From Aeromonas schubertii (GTDB lineage Bacteria; Pseudomonadota; Gammaproteobacteria; Enterobacterales; Aeromonadaceae), in contig NZ_CDDB01000109.1 of the NCBI RefSeq assembly GCF_000820105.1, forward strand, positions 1-64,000: a stretch of DNA of 64,000 nt, read 5' to 3'. Below, piece by piece: positions 1 through 7,782 of this stretch. The notes below the pieces were generated by a model. That model saw nothing but the letters and a program-made list of their open reading frames with translations. It had not been told where the DNA came from and did no database searches. Both the position numbers and the translations under genes were made by a program. The number at the start of each line of letters is the position of its first letter. Position 1 is the stretch's first letter.

Positions 1-112
1 ACTTGTTCGCACCTTCCTTAACAGGAATAATATCAGAGCGTTCACTTTATTATTTTATTCATCACTTAATCATTTTTTGAATATAGATAAAAAGATATTT
101 CTAATTTAGCAA
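1..112. other. AT-rich flank with no gene
   Basis: No open reading frame or RNA is recognisable here. The stretch is strikingly AT-rich compared with the GC-rich genes that follow. It lies outside the insertion sequence: the target duplication at 113-120 shows that this flank and the DNA after 1156 were contiguous before the element inserted. Confidence 0.5.
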
Positions 113-120
113 AATATATA
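113..120. repeat. Target-site duplication, left copy
   Basis: AATATATA directly abuts the left inverted repeat and is repeated at 1149-1156 next to the right one. Because the octamer sits in an AT run, the two copies can also be read as an imperfect extension of the inverted repeats. The 8-bp direct-repeat reading fits the family better. Confidence 0.75.
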
Positions 121-1148
121 CCTGATTACCCATGATTAGCAGTCACCACGAACTATACTGATCTTACGTACAGTTACTGAGGTGCGAGATCATGGCCAAA
201 AGCAAAGTCCAATTCCAGAAAGGCTACAGCCTGTTTGAGTTTTTCAAGGACTATGGCACTGAAACGCAGTGTGAAAACGCGCTGCTCGCTTGGCGTTTTC
301 CACACGGTTTCGTCTGTCCTGAGTGCGCCAACAAGACCTGTTGTCGCCTGAAAAGTCGGCCACGCGTGCTGCAATGCAATCACTGCCGTCACCAGATGTC
401 ATTGACTGGAAACACCATTTTCGCAAACACCAAGCTCCCTCTGACCAAGTGGTTTCTGGCAATGCACTTGTTATTGCAGACCAAAACAGGCTTGTCAGCG
501 ATGGAGCTAAAGCGTCAGTTGGGCGTCAAATATGACACCGCCTGGATGCTCAAGCACAAGCTGCTGCAAGCCATGAAAGAGTCCGATGACAAGCAGCCCA
601 TCAGCGGCATCATTCAGCTCGATGATGTTTACTGGGGTGGCGAGCGCCGTGGTGGCAAACGGGGTCGGGGCGCGGCAGGCAAGACGCCGTTTGTGGCGGC
701 AGTGGCCCTGAACAAGGAAGGGCATCCAATCAAGATGCGGATGACGGTGGTTGATGGTTTCAAAACCAAGTCCATTGCGGATTGGGCAAAACGGCATGTT
801 GCCAGTGGTAGCGCGGTGATATCAGATGGATTGGCCTGTTTCAAAGCGGTCAAGGAGGCCAATTGTGAGCACCTGGGTGTTGTCACCGGGGGCAACCTTG
901 ACTTGCTGGATCATCCGGCATTCAACTGGGTAAACACGATGATAGGGAATGTGAAAAACTCGCTGCGGGGCAGTTGCCATAGGCTCGGAGCGAAGCATTT
1001 ACCAAGGCATCTTGCTGAATACTGCTTCCGGTTTAATCATCGTTTTGACCTCAAGAGCATGTTGGTAGAATTGGGGCATGCAGTCGTGGTAAGCATCGCC
1101 GATGCCATATCGGCTCTTGAAGCTGGCTGAGGGTCATGGGTAATCAGG
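121..1148 (+). mobile_element. Intact IS1595-family insertion sequence (about 1.03 kb)
   Basis: The element is bounded by a 15-bp perfect inverted repeat, CCTGATTACCCATGA at 121-135 and its complement at 1134-1148, with partial similarity continuing inward. An identical 8-bp direct repeat, AATATATA, flanks it at 113-120 and 1149-1156. Eight-base target duplications are characteristic of the IS1595 family, which agrees with the ISXO2-like transposase inside. Intact ends, a perfect duplication and an uninterrupted transposase suggest a recent insertion or a still-active copy. Confidence 0.9.
192..1130 (+). CDS. IS1595-family (ISXO2-like) transposase
   Basis: This 312-residue protein is the transposase of the surrounding element. 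An N-terminal zinc ribbon is visible as C42-x2-C45 and C62-x2-C65, as is usual for the family. The nuclease domain shows conserved acidic residues at D144/D145 (in IQLDD) and D212 (in ISDG), and an NTMIGNVK segment near residues 248-255, the ISXO2-like form of the third catalytic region. The ATG at 192 follows a GAGGTGCGAG ribosome site. The gene fills almost the whole element and is not broken, so the copy is probably functional. Confidence 0.93.
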   Translation: MAKSKVQFQKGYSLFEFFKDYGTETQCENALLAWRFPHGFVCPECANKTCCRLKSRPRVLQCNHCRHQMSLTGNTIFANTKLPLTKWFLAMHLLLQTKTGLSAMELKRQLGVKYDTAWMLKHKLLQAMKESDDKQPISGIIQLDDVYWGGERRGGKRGRGAAGKTPFVAAVALNKEGHPIKMRMTVVDGFKTKSIADWAKRHVASGSAVISDGLACFKAVKEANCEHLGVVTGGNLDLLDHPAFNWVNTMIGNVKNSLRGSCHRLGAKHLPRHLAEYCFRFNHRFDLKSMLVELGHAVVVSIADAISALEAG

Positions 1149-1156
1149 AATATATA
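1149..1156. repeat. Target-site duplication, right copy
   Basis: AATATATA immediately follows the right inverted repeat and is identical to the octamer at 113-120. Confidence 0.75.
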
Positions 1157-1180
1157 TTAAGTCATGGGATGACACGGTTC

Positions 1181-1660
1181 TTATTCTGGTTCATCTTCCG
1201 GATTGGCGATCAGGATCTCGGTCAGGCGGCCCTGCTCGTTACGACTGAGCACCAGCTTGCGGCCCGGTTGTAGATCGGCCGGGCTGCCGTTCAGCCAGCG
1301 GGTATCGTCATCGAAGGCCAACACACCGAGTCCCTGCAGCCGCAGGGCGCGGCCCGTAACCGCCAGCAGCGAGGCTTCGGCCCGGCGCCACTGGCTGGTC
1401 GGCAAGAATCCGGCGATGGCGTCGGCCATGCCGATCCGCTCGGCGACCCCGTCACGGCTGAGGATGGCCAGACGCATGCCGGGTCTGAGCTCATCACTGC
1501 CTGCCACCCCGCTCAGCGCGGCGTTGCCGAGTTCGAGTTCGGCGCCCTGAAACTGCAGGCGCAGGCCATCGTTGTGTTCCAGCTCCACCAGCCAGAGCTC
1601 GCCATCGGCGGCCAGAGCGCAGAGCGGCAGTGTCAGCAGCAGGAGGGAAGTACGTGTCAT
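1181..1660 (-). CDS. Exported DUF5666-like protein
   Basis: This 159-residue protein has a clear signal peptide (MTRTSLLLLTLPLCALA then ADG). The mature part is rich in short beta-type segments. The stretch around residues 100-150 (DDDTRW, then an LQPGRKL pattern) resembles DUF5666 repeats, which are small OB-like folds of unknown function. It lies beside a second exported protein of the same style (1746-2168) and both are divergent from a two-component system, so they may be its targets or periplasmic modulators. That link is inference. The IS right end lies only about 30 bp beyond its stop codon. Confidence 0.6.
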   Translation of the reverse strand: MTRTSLLLLTLPLCALAADGELWLVELEHNDGLRLQFQGAELELGNAALSGVAGSDELRPGMRLAILSRDGVAERIGMADAIAGFLPTSQWRRAEASLLAVTGRALRLQGLGVLAFDDDTRWLNGSPADLQPGRKLVLSRNEQGRLTEILIANPEDEPE

Positions 1661-1745
1661 AGCAAAAGGCCCATGGTCAAACCGTGCGAGGTTTAACTAT
1701 GGACCCAGCTGTACCATTTTTCCGCCAGCGCCACGCCGGCCTGGC

Positions 1746-2168
1746 TCAGTCATCCTCGCGGCAGCGGCTCAGGCGCATGCCGTCAAACTTGCACTCCAGC
1801 TCGAGCCAGCGCCCTTCGAACGGCGCCAGACTGTTGTCCGAGGTGGTGTAGCCCCAGATCCGCCCCCCTTCGACCGGCCCTTCCAGATCCATCTCGTCCT
1901 TGTCATCTTCGTCGAGGGCTTCGACCTTGCGTACATAGCGCACGCCGTTCTCCACCACCCCCTTCATCTCGACCCAGGTACCGCCGAGATCATCCTCGTC
2001 GAGCCAATCCTTGAAGCGGGTCTGGTCGTCGATCACGAACGGCATGCCGTTGACCATCAACTGGCCAAGCTGCCAGGTGGTGCGGCCGGTCAGTTTGAAT
2101 TCGGTCGCCTGTGCGGTGCCAAGTGGCAACAAGATCAGCAACAGGAGGGCGCAGAGAGACTTCTTCAT
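1746..2168 (-). CDS. Exported acidic DUF5666-like protein
   Basis: This 140-residue protein begins with a signal peptide ending near AQA-TEF. The mature protein is very acidic, with an LDEDDKDEMD cluster around residues 85-95, and has the pattern FVIDDQTRF followed by GTWVEMKG seen in DUF5666 domains. Two cysteines near the C-terminus could form a disulfide in the periplasm. A GAGGATCC ribosome site precedes the ATG. It is divergent from the response-regulator gene at 2257, with a short shared promoter region (2169-2256), so joint control is plausible. Function is unknown. Confidence 0.6.
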   Translation of the reverse strand: MKKSLCALLLLILLPLGTAQATEFKLTGRTTWQLGQLMVNGMPFVIDDQTRFKDWLDEDDLGGTWVEMKGVVENGVRYVRKVEALDEDDKDEMDLEGPVEGGRIWGYTTSDNSLAPFEGRWLELECKFDGMRLSRCREDD

Positions 2169-2256
2169 CAGGGATCCTCGGGGTTACACTGGCAAACAGG
2201 ATGCCGAATCCGGTATGAAAAGAGCGTGAAACCCTCGCCAACCAGGAGAGCAAAGC

Positions 2257-2925
2257 ATGAAGATTTTGGTAGTGGAAGACAATCCTCAGGTGGCGGAAAC
2301 CATCATGGATTATCTGGAGCTGGCCGGTCACCGCCTCGATTGTGCCTATCACGGTCAGGCCGCGCTGCAACTGCTGGAAGAGCAGCGTTTTGACGTCATC
2401 ATCATGGATGTGATGATGCCGCGCCTCGATGGCCTCAGCACGGTGGCGCGCCTGCGCGAGCAGGGGATTGCCACTCCCGTGCTGTTTCTCACCGCCCGCG
2501 ACAGCCTGGAAGACAAGCTGGCAGGCTTCAAGGCGGGAGGAGATGACTATCTGGTCAAGCCGTTCGCCATGGAGGAGCTGGAGGTACGGCTGCAAGCCCT
2601 CAGCCTGCGCGGCCCGCGCGGCGATGTGGGGGCCATCAGCTTTGGCGATCTGACGGTCGATATCGCCAGCGGCCACGCCACCCGCGCCGGTGAGCCCCTC
2701 AAGCTCGGCAAGATCCCGTTCCAGATCCTCGCCCTGCTGGCTCGCCGCGCCCCCGCCATCGTCACTCGACAAGAGGTGCTCGACACCGTCTGGGGGGATG
2801 AAGAGCCCGACTCCGATGCCCTGCGCAGTCATATCTACGCTCTGCGCAACGCGCTCGACAAACCCTTCCCCACTCCGATGCTGGAGACCCTGCACGGCCA
2901 GGGCTACCGACTGGTGAGCGCATGA
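2257..2925 (+). CDS. OmpR-family response regulator
   Basis: This 222-residue protein has a receiver domain (about 1-115) with acidic pocket E7/D8, phospho-acceptor D51 (in IIMDVMMP), T79 and K101, all expected of a working receiver. A winged-helix DNA-binding domain follows (about 125-222), ending in the typical GQGYRL motif. Its stop codon overlaps the start of the histidine kinase gene (ATGA at 2922-2925), so the pair is translationally coupled. A good AGGAG site precedes the ATG. The regulon is unknown; the divergent DUF5666-like gene is the nearest candidate. Confidence 0.92.
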   Translation: MKILVVEDNPQVAETIMDYLELAGHRLDCAYHGQAALQLLEEQRFDVIIMDVMMPRLDGLSTVARLREQGIATPVLFLTARDSLEDKLAGFKAGGDDYLVKPFAMEELEVRLQALSLRGPRGDVGAISFGDLTVDIASGHATRAGEPLKLGKIPFQILALLARRAPAIVTRQEVLDTVWGDEEPDSDALRSHIYALRNALDKPFPTPMLETLHGQGYRLVSA

Positions 2926-4130
2926 GCCTGCCGAGCCTGCGCCGCCGCCTGATCATGGCGCTCGGCGGCGCTGGGGTGGTGCTGCTGATCCTGCTCTCCG
3001 GCCTGATGCTGGTGGCCGAAGACAAGATGGAGGAGCTGAGCCTGCGCCACTGGCTGGAGGCGGAAGTGACCCGCTATAGCGATGACTGGCTGCGACTCGG
3101 CCCGGCGGCGGCAGCCCCAAGCCCCAGACAGTTCTCCAGCTACTGGACCGAGGCAGGCCGCCTGCCCAAGTGGCTGAAGCCCTACCAGACCCCCGGCTTT
3201 TTCGAGCACCAGCTGGGCAAGGAGGACAAACACTTTCTGGTGGCCCGTCACCCCTCCGGCGAGGGACTACTCTATCTGGTGTTCAATGACGACGCCGATG
3301 ACTACCTCGACCCCTACGAAGACAAGCTGCATCTGGCGACCCGGCTGATCGGGGTGACCCTGCTGCTGGGCTGCCTCGGCTTCGGCATCTGGCTGGTGCG
3401 CCATATCACGGGACCGCTGCAACGGCTGCAACAGAGGGTCGCCCACCTCACCCCGGATCAGGCGGATTTCGAACCCGACGCCCCCTGGCAGGAGCTGCGG
3501 GATATCGAGCTGGCGCTGCTGGCCGGCAAGCAGGAGGTGAGCGCAGTGTTCGCCCGCGAACAGGAGTTCAGCCGCTTCGCCAGCCACGAGCTGCGCACCC
3601 CCAACATGGTGATCCAGGGCTCGGCAGCCCTGCTCGGCAAGGTGGAGGGGTTGCCGCCCCCCGCAGGACGGGCGGTGACCCGCATTCGCGAGGCGGCCGA
3701 TGAGATGGCCCTGCTCACCGAGACCTTCCTGCTGCTCGGTCGGGGATCGGATCCCGAGCGCGAGCCTCTCCCCATCGCCCCCCTGCTGGAGCAGGAGCTG
3801 GCGCGACTGCGCCCCCTGCTCGAGCGCGAGCCCCTCGATATCCGCCTGACTCTGGATGACAGCCAGGCTCAGGCTCCCCTCTCCCTGCTCACCATCGCCC
3901 TGCGCAACCTGCTGAAGAACGCCCTCAGCTACGCCGAGGGGCATATCGACATTCGCCTGGAGCTGGGGGTAGTCACCGTGAGCAATCCCAGTGACGCCGC
4001 TCCGGATCAGGTGCTCGGTTACGGCTGTGGCCTCACCATCATTGAGCGCATCGCCGAGAAGCTGGAGTGGCGAATCGAGACCCGACTCGAGGCAGGCGTC
4101 TTCACCGCTCGGCTCGACTGCCGGACGTGA
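2922..4130 (+). CDS. Membrane sensor histidine kinase
   Basis: This 402-residue partner of the preceding regulator has membrane segments at about 10-31 and 142-160 that enclose a periplasmic sensor of about 110 residues. The H-box holds H222 in FASHELRTP. It continues with NMVIQG rather than the common LT-type sequence. The ATP-binding domain has an N-box (N333 in LLKNALSYAEG) and a G-box (GYGCGLTIIERIAEKL near 366-381). It overlaps the regulator gene by 4 bp. The signal sensed cannot be read from sequence. Confidence 0.9.
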   Translation: MSLPSLRRRLIMALGGAGVVLLILLSGLMLVAEDKMEELSLRHWLEAEVTRYSDDWLRLGPAAAAPSPRQFSSYWTEAGRLPKWLKPYQTPGFFEHQLGKEDKHFLVARHPSGEGLLYLVFNDDADDYLDPYEDKLHLATRLIGVTLLLGCLGFGIWLVRHITGPLQRLQQRVAHLTPDQADFEPDAPWQELRDIELALLAGKQEVSAVFAREQEFSRFASHELRTPNMVIQGSAALLGKVEGLPPPAGRAVTRIREAADEMALLTETFLLLGRGSDPEREPLPIAPLLEQELARLRPLLEREPLDIRLTLDDSQAQAPLSLLTIALRNLLKNALSYAEGHIDIRLELGVVTVSNPSDAAPDQVLGYGCGLTIIERIAEKLEWRIETRLEAGVFTARLDCRT

Positions 4131-4196
4131 TCGGGGACACGTCTGTCCCCTGCCGCCTGTGCCATCATGAGGCAGAAGGATGTGCGGGAGAGCGAG

Positions 4197-5450
4197 ATGG
4201 AGTTCAGCGATACCCCCCTCTACGGCGCCCTGGTGTCACTGGCGATCGGCCTCATCATCGGGCTGGAGCGCGGCTGGCAGACACGCCGGCTGGAGGATAA
4301 CCAGCGCATCGCCGGGATGCGCACCTATGGCCTCATCGGTCTGCTCGGGGGCGCCTGCGGCCTGCTGCTCCCCACCCTCGGCACCACGCTCGCCCTGCTC
4401 GGCCTGCTGGCCATTCTGGGGGGCGTCGTCCTCTCGGTGTGGCTCTCCCTGCGTTGGCAGGGGGAGTTTGGCCTCACCAGCTCGGTCGCCATGGTGCTCA
4501 CCTACCTGCTCGGCCTGATGGCGGTACTGCTCGGTCCCACCGAGGCGGTCGCCTGCGCCGTGCTGGCGGCCCTGCTGATGGGGCTTAAGGGGGAGATACA
4601 CCAGGGGATGCTGTTCCTGAGCGAGACCGAGTTTCACGCCACCCTGCGCTTCCTGCTCATCTCCCTGGTGCTGCTGCCGGTGCTGCCCAACGAGGAGATG
4701 GGCCCCTTGCAGGCCTTCAATCCCTTCAAGATCTGGCTGATGGTGGTGATGATCGCCGCCATCTCGTTTTGCGGCCACTTCGCGGTACGCCTGGTGGGCA
4801 CCCGCAAGGGGCTGGTGCTCACCAGCATACTGGCGGGCTTTGCCTCCTCGACCGCCCTCACCCTGCAATTTGCTCGTCTCAACCGGGAGCAGAGCGGCCT
4901 GGAGCGGCTGCTCGCCAACGGCATCCTGCTCGCCAGCGCCACCATGTGGCTGCGGGTCTGGGCCCTCACCCTGGTGGTCTACCCGCCGCTGGCCCGCCAG
5001 CTCACCTGGCCCCTGATTACCCTGGCTCTGGTCATCTACGGCTGCGCCTTCTGGTTCTGGTACCGGCGGGAGGCCGCCCCCGAGCCGGTCCAACCCGAGA
5101 CCCGCAACCCCCTCGATCTGGCCACGGCCCTCAAGTTTGGCCTCTTGCTCGCCGTCATCGGCTTTCTCGCCACCCTGTTACAGCAGACGGTGGGGAGCTC
5201 GGGGGTCTATTTGCTGGCCGCAGCATCGGGGATCGCCGACGTGGACGCCATCACCCTCTCCCTGGCCCATCTGGCCAGCCGGGAGCTGAACCTGGAGGTG
5301 GCCATGCGTGCCATCCTGCTGGCCGGCTTTATCAACTCCCTCATCAAGGGGGGACTGGCGCTGGTCATCGGCGGTCGTGGGCTCGGCTGGCGAGTGCTGC
5401 TCCCCTATCTGCTCTCTGCCCTCGTCTGCATGCCTCTGCTGGGGTGGTGA
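4197..5450 (+). CDS. MgtC/DUF4010 family membrane protein
   Basis: This is a polytopic inner-membrane protein of about 417 residues. The first 140 residues form an MgtC/SapB-type domain with the signatures GLIIGLERGWQ and AGMRTYGLIGLLGG. The rest, with many hydrophobic helices, matches the DUF4010 arrangement. An upstream in-frame ATG at 4167 exists, but the ATG at 4197 is preceded by a GGGAGAGCGAG ribosome site and starts directly with the conserved N-terminus, so I prefer it. Function is uncertain; MgtC-type proteins are linked to magnesium stress and ATPase control in other bacteria. Confidence 0.8.
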   Translation: MEFSDTPLYGALVSLAIGLIIGLERGWQTRRLEDNQRIAGMRTYGLIGLLGGACGLLLPTLGTTLALLGLLAILGGVVLSVWLSLRWQGEFGLTSSVAMVLTYLLGLMAVLLGPTEAVACAVLAALLMGLKGEIHQGMLFLSETEFHATLRFLLISLVLLPVLPNEEMGPLQAFNPFKIWLMVVMIAAISFCGHFAVRLVGTRKGLVLTSILAGFASSTALTLQFARLNREQSGLERLLANGILLASATMWLRVWALTLVVYPPLARQLTWPLITLALVIYGCAFWFWYRREAAPEPVQPETRNPLDLATALKFGLLLAVIGFLATLLQQTVGSSGVYLLAAASGIADVDAITLSLAHLASRELNLEVAMRAILLAGFINSLIKGGLALVIGGRGLGWRVLLPYLLSALVCMPLLGW

Positions 5451-5505
5451 CCCGACCCCGCTTTGGCCATAATGCACAGCCATCACCAAGCAGCAGGAGA
5501 ATGTG

Positions 5506-6111
5506 ATGGCAAGCGACTGGGACAAGATATTGGCCGGGGGGCTGCTCGACAGCAGCAGCGAAGAGGTGGCTAACGACCGGATCCGTGGTCAGGCCCTGCT
5601 CACCCGACTCAACGCCACACCGGCCGGCGAGGAGAGCGAACGCCAGGCACTGTGCCGCGAACTGTTCGGCCACTGCCCCGAGAGCAGCTGGATCAGCACC
5701 CCCTTCACCTGCGAGTTTGGCCGCAACATCCACATCGGCGAGAAGAGCTTCCTCAACTTCAACGTCACCATCCTCGATGTGTGCGAGGTGCATATCGGCA
5801 GTCATGTGCTGCTCGCACCCAACGTGCAGATCTACACCGCCACCCACTCCATGGACTACCGGGATCGGCGCCGTTGGGAGGCATTCGGCAAACCGGTACA
5901 CATAGGTGACGACTGCTGGATCGGCGGTGGTGCCATCCTCTGTCCCGGCGTCACCATAGGGCCACGCTCCGTGATTGGCGCCGGGGCCGTGGTCACCAGG
6001 GACATCCCCGCCGACAGCGTGGCGGTGGGCAACCCGGCCCGGGTGATCCGCACCCTGTCCCATGGGGAGCCGAGAGACGAACGGGCTCTGGACGCCGGCC
6101 AGGGCGCTTGA
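5506..6111 (+). CDS. Hexapeptide-repeat acetyltransferase, maltose O-acetyltransferase-like
   Basis: This 201-residue enzyme is of the Maa/LacA/NodL type, which transfers acetyl from acetyl-CoA to sugar hydroxyls. An N-terminal Mac domain (about 1-55) precedes a left-handed beta-helix built of hexapeptide repeats (IHIGEKSF, VHIGSHV, VHIGDDCWIGGGA, VTIGPRSVIGAGA). The catalytic histidine is H114 in TATHSMD. A GTG at 5503 lies just upstream, but the ATG at 5506 is better spaced from AGGAG. The natural acceptor sugar cannot be decided from sequence. Confidence 0.85.
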   Translation: MASDWDKILAGGLLDSSSEEVANDRIRGQALLTRLNATPAGEESERQALCRELFGHCPESSWISTPFTCEFGRNIHIGEKSFLNFNVTILDVCEVHIGSHVLLAPNVQIYTATHSMDYRDRRRWEAFGKPVHIGDDCWIGGGAILCPGVTIGPRSVIGAGAVVTRDIPADSVAVGNPARVIRTLSHGEPRDERALDAGQGA

Positions 6112-6202
6112 CCCCAACGACACCCACTCCAAACGGAGTGGTGACTCGGCCTCGCACCTGTGTCACAACAGGGGAGTAACCTTAGCTTCGTCAGGAGACG
6201 TT

Positions 6203-6415
6203 ATGACCATGTGGACAGGGATTGTGCTGATCGTATTGATCAGCCTGGGTTTTGACTATCTGCGCACCCGCGCCAGGCAGCAGGGCCTCAATGGCCGTCA
6301 GCGAGCCGATGTGGATGCCCTGCGAGAGGAGCTGCAGAAGCTGCAGGAGCGGGTGGTCAATCTGGAAGCCATCGTCATCGAGGAGGAGAAGAAGCGTCCC
6401 TTCCGCTCCCTGTGA
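6203..6415 (+). CDS. Small PspB-like membrane protein
   Basis: The 70-residue product begins with one transmembrane helix (about 3-18), then a basic stretch (LRTRARQQ) and an amphipathic, heptad-like helix to about residue 60. This layout resembles phage-shock protein PspB, but identity to it is only structural by eye, and there are no pspA or pspC neighbours. The ATG at 6203 has an AGGAGA site; the longer frame from 6062 overlaps the acetyltransferase gene and lacks this support. A GC-rich hairpin without a T-run (6422-6442) follows. Confidence 0.55.
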   Translation: MTMWTGIVLIVLISLGFDYLRTRARQQGLNGRQRADVDALREELQKLQERVVNLEAIVIEEEKKRPFRSL

Positions 6416-6595
6416 CCCTGAGGGAGGGCTCCCCGCCCTCCCCAATACCGCCAAGGCGCAAACGATTTACACTAACCTGTTGATTGTGTTGACAATTCAC
6501 TCCAATCAACCGAGTTACCAACATTCAAGCACCGACCAACCCATATAAAAACAGTCACTTATGAGAACTATGGTTTAAAATTCAAACCGTTAGCG

Positions 6596-6605
6596 AAAAC
6601 GTTTT
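6596..6605. promoter_or_regulatory. PurR-like palindrome upstream of the nucleoside ABC operon
   Basis: AAAACGTTTT is a perfect 10-bp palindrome. The 16-mer around it (6593-6608) keeps the AAACGTTT core of the PurR operator and matches about 11 of 16 consensus positions. It lies just upstream of the proposed promoter of a purine-type nucleoside uptake operon, which makes PurR or a LacI relative a sensible candidate. Binding is inference. Confidence 0.4.
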
Positions 6606-6620
6606 TCCGGCACTATTCCC

Positions 6621-6648
6621 TTGACCCGGTCGACAGCTCACTTACAGT
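6621..6648 (+). promoter_or_regulatory. Putative sigma-70 promoter of the nucleoside ABC operon
   Basis: TTGACC (6621-6626) and TACAGT (6643-6648) are 16 bp apart, giving a start near 6655 and a leader of about 60 nt before the GTG at 6715. A perfect 12-bp palindrome, CAGGTATACCTG (6661-6672), lies just downstream of the predicted start and could be an operator. The rest of 6416-6714 holds no gene. Confidence 0.45.
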
Positions 6649-6714
6649 AAACCGCGCAAGCAGGTATACCTGCCCAGGCAGGTAGCGGACACCATAACAA
6701 TCAAGGACAAGATC

Positions 6715-7713
6715 GTGACTAAAGTACTCAAGCTGGCCACAGTAGCCGCCCTCACCCTCTCTGCACTCTCCGCCCAGGCCGCCTCTGAACCGGCCGTCAT
6801 CTATGACACCGCCGGCAAGTTCGACAAGTCGTTCAACGAAGCCGTGTTCCGTAACGGCGTCGAGCTCTACAACAAGGACAAGGGCATCAAGGTCAAAGAG
6901 TTCGAACCCCAGAACGAAGCCCAGCGCGAGCAGGGTCTGCGCCGTCTGGCCAGCCGTGGTAACGGCCCCATCGTCGCGGTCGGTTTCAACATGGGATCCG
7001 CCGTCGAGAAGGCTGCCACCGAGTTCCCCAACACCCAGTTCACCATCATCGACATGGTGGTCGACAAGCCCAACGTACAATCCATCGTCTTCAAGGAGCA
7101 TGAAGGCTCCTTCCTGGTCGGTGCCCTGGCGGCCATGGCCTCCAAGACCGGCAAGGTCGGCTTCGTCGGCGGCATGGATATCCCCCTGATCCGCAAGTTC
7201 CAGTGCGGCTACGAGCAGGGCGCCAAGTACGTCAATCCGAAAATGGAAGTGTTCCAGAACATGACCGGCTCCACCCCGGCCGCATTTGCTGACCCGGCCA
7301 AGGGTGCCGAGCTGGCCAAGTCCCAGTTCGCCAAGGGTGCCGATGTGGTCTATGCCGCCGCCGGCGGAACCGGGATCGGTGTCTATCAGGCCGCCAAGGA
7401 CGAAGGCAAGCTGGCCATCGGCGTCGACTCCAACCAGAACCACCTGCAACCGGGCACCATGCTCACCTCCATGGTCAAGTCGGTAGGTCTGGCCGCCTAC
7501 AAGACCTGGGATGACGCCGCCAAGGGCACCTGGAAACCCGGCATCCAGGCCCTGGGTCTGGCCGAAGGCGGTGTTGACTGGGCCCTGGACCAGTACAACG
7601 AGAAGCTGATCACCCCGGAGATGAAGGCCAAGGCTGACGCCATCAAGGCTGACATCATCGCCGGCAAGATCCAGGTCCACGACTACATGTCCGACAACTC
7701 CTGCAAGTACTAA
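6715..7713 (+). CDS. BMP/PnrA-like nucleoside-binding protein of an ABC importer
   Basis: This 332-residue periplasmic solute-binding protein of the basic membrane protein (BMP/PnrA) family binds purine nucleosides in characterised relatives. A signal peptide ends at about residue 22 (SAQA-ASE). The mature protein starts with the family pattern AVIYDTAGKFDKSFNEA and contains DMVVDKPNVQSIVFKEHEG and GFVGGMDIPLI. It starts with GTG after an AAGGAC site. It is followed by a strong hairpin (7723-7746) before the ATPase gene, which probably keeps the binding protein in excess over the membrane parts. Confidence 0.9.
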   Translation: MTKVLKLATVAALTLSALSAQAASEPAVIYDTAGKFDKSFNEAVFRNGVELYNKDKGIKVKEFEPQNEAQREQGLRRLASRGNGPIVAVGFNMGSAVEKAATEFPNTQFTIIDMVVDKPNVQSIVFKEHEGSFLVGALAAMASKTGKVGFVGGMDIPLIRKFQCGYEQGAKYVNPKMEVFQNMTGSTPAAFADPAKGAELAKSQFAKGADVVYAAAGGTGIGVYQAAKDEGKLAIGVDSNQNHLQPGTMLTSMVKSVGLAAYKTWDDAAKGTWKPGIQALGLAEGGVDWALDQYNEKLITPEMKAKADAIKADIIAGKIQVHDYMSDNSCKY

Positions 7714-7722
7714 TCTCACCTC

Positions 7723-7746
7723 AAGGCCGGCCATCAGGCCGGCCTT
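7723..7746 (+). terminator. Intercistronic hairpin (attenuating terminator)
   Basis: AAGGCCGGCC and its exact complement GGCCGGCCTT are separated by ATCA, followed by a CTTC stretch and a later T-run. The hairpin lies between the binding-protein gene and the ATPase gene, so it probably allows only partial read-through. Confidence 0.65.
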
Positions 7747-7782
7747 CTTCAACGCTTTTTCATGACTCGCAAGGATTGCATC

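Noticed and set aside
4133..4150. GGGGACA/TGTCCCC hairpin after the histidine kinase gene as a terminator
   Set aside because: There is no T-run and it is only 50 bp before the next co-directional gene; it may be an incidental stem.
6487..6502. Possible CRP site TGTG...TCAC upstream of the nucleoside operon
   Set aside because: The half-sites are one base too far apart for a CRP dimer and the outer bases do not match.
6490..6518. TTGACA hexamer as a promoter -35
   Set aside because: No acceptable -10 hexamer stands 16-18 bp downstream (GAGTTA at 17 bp).
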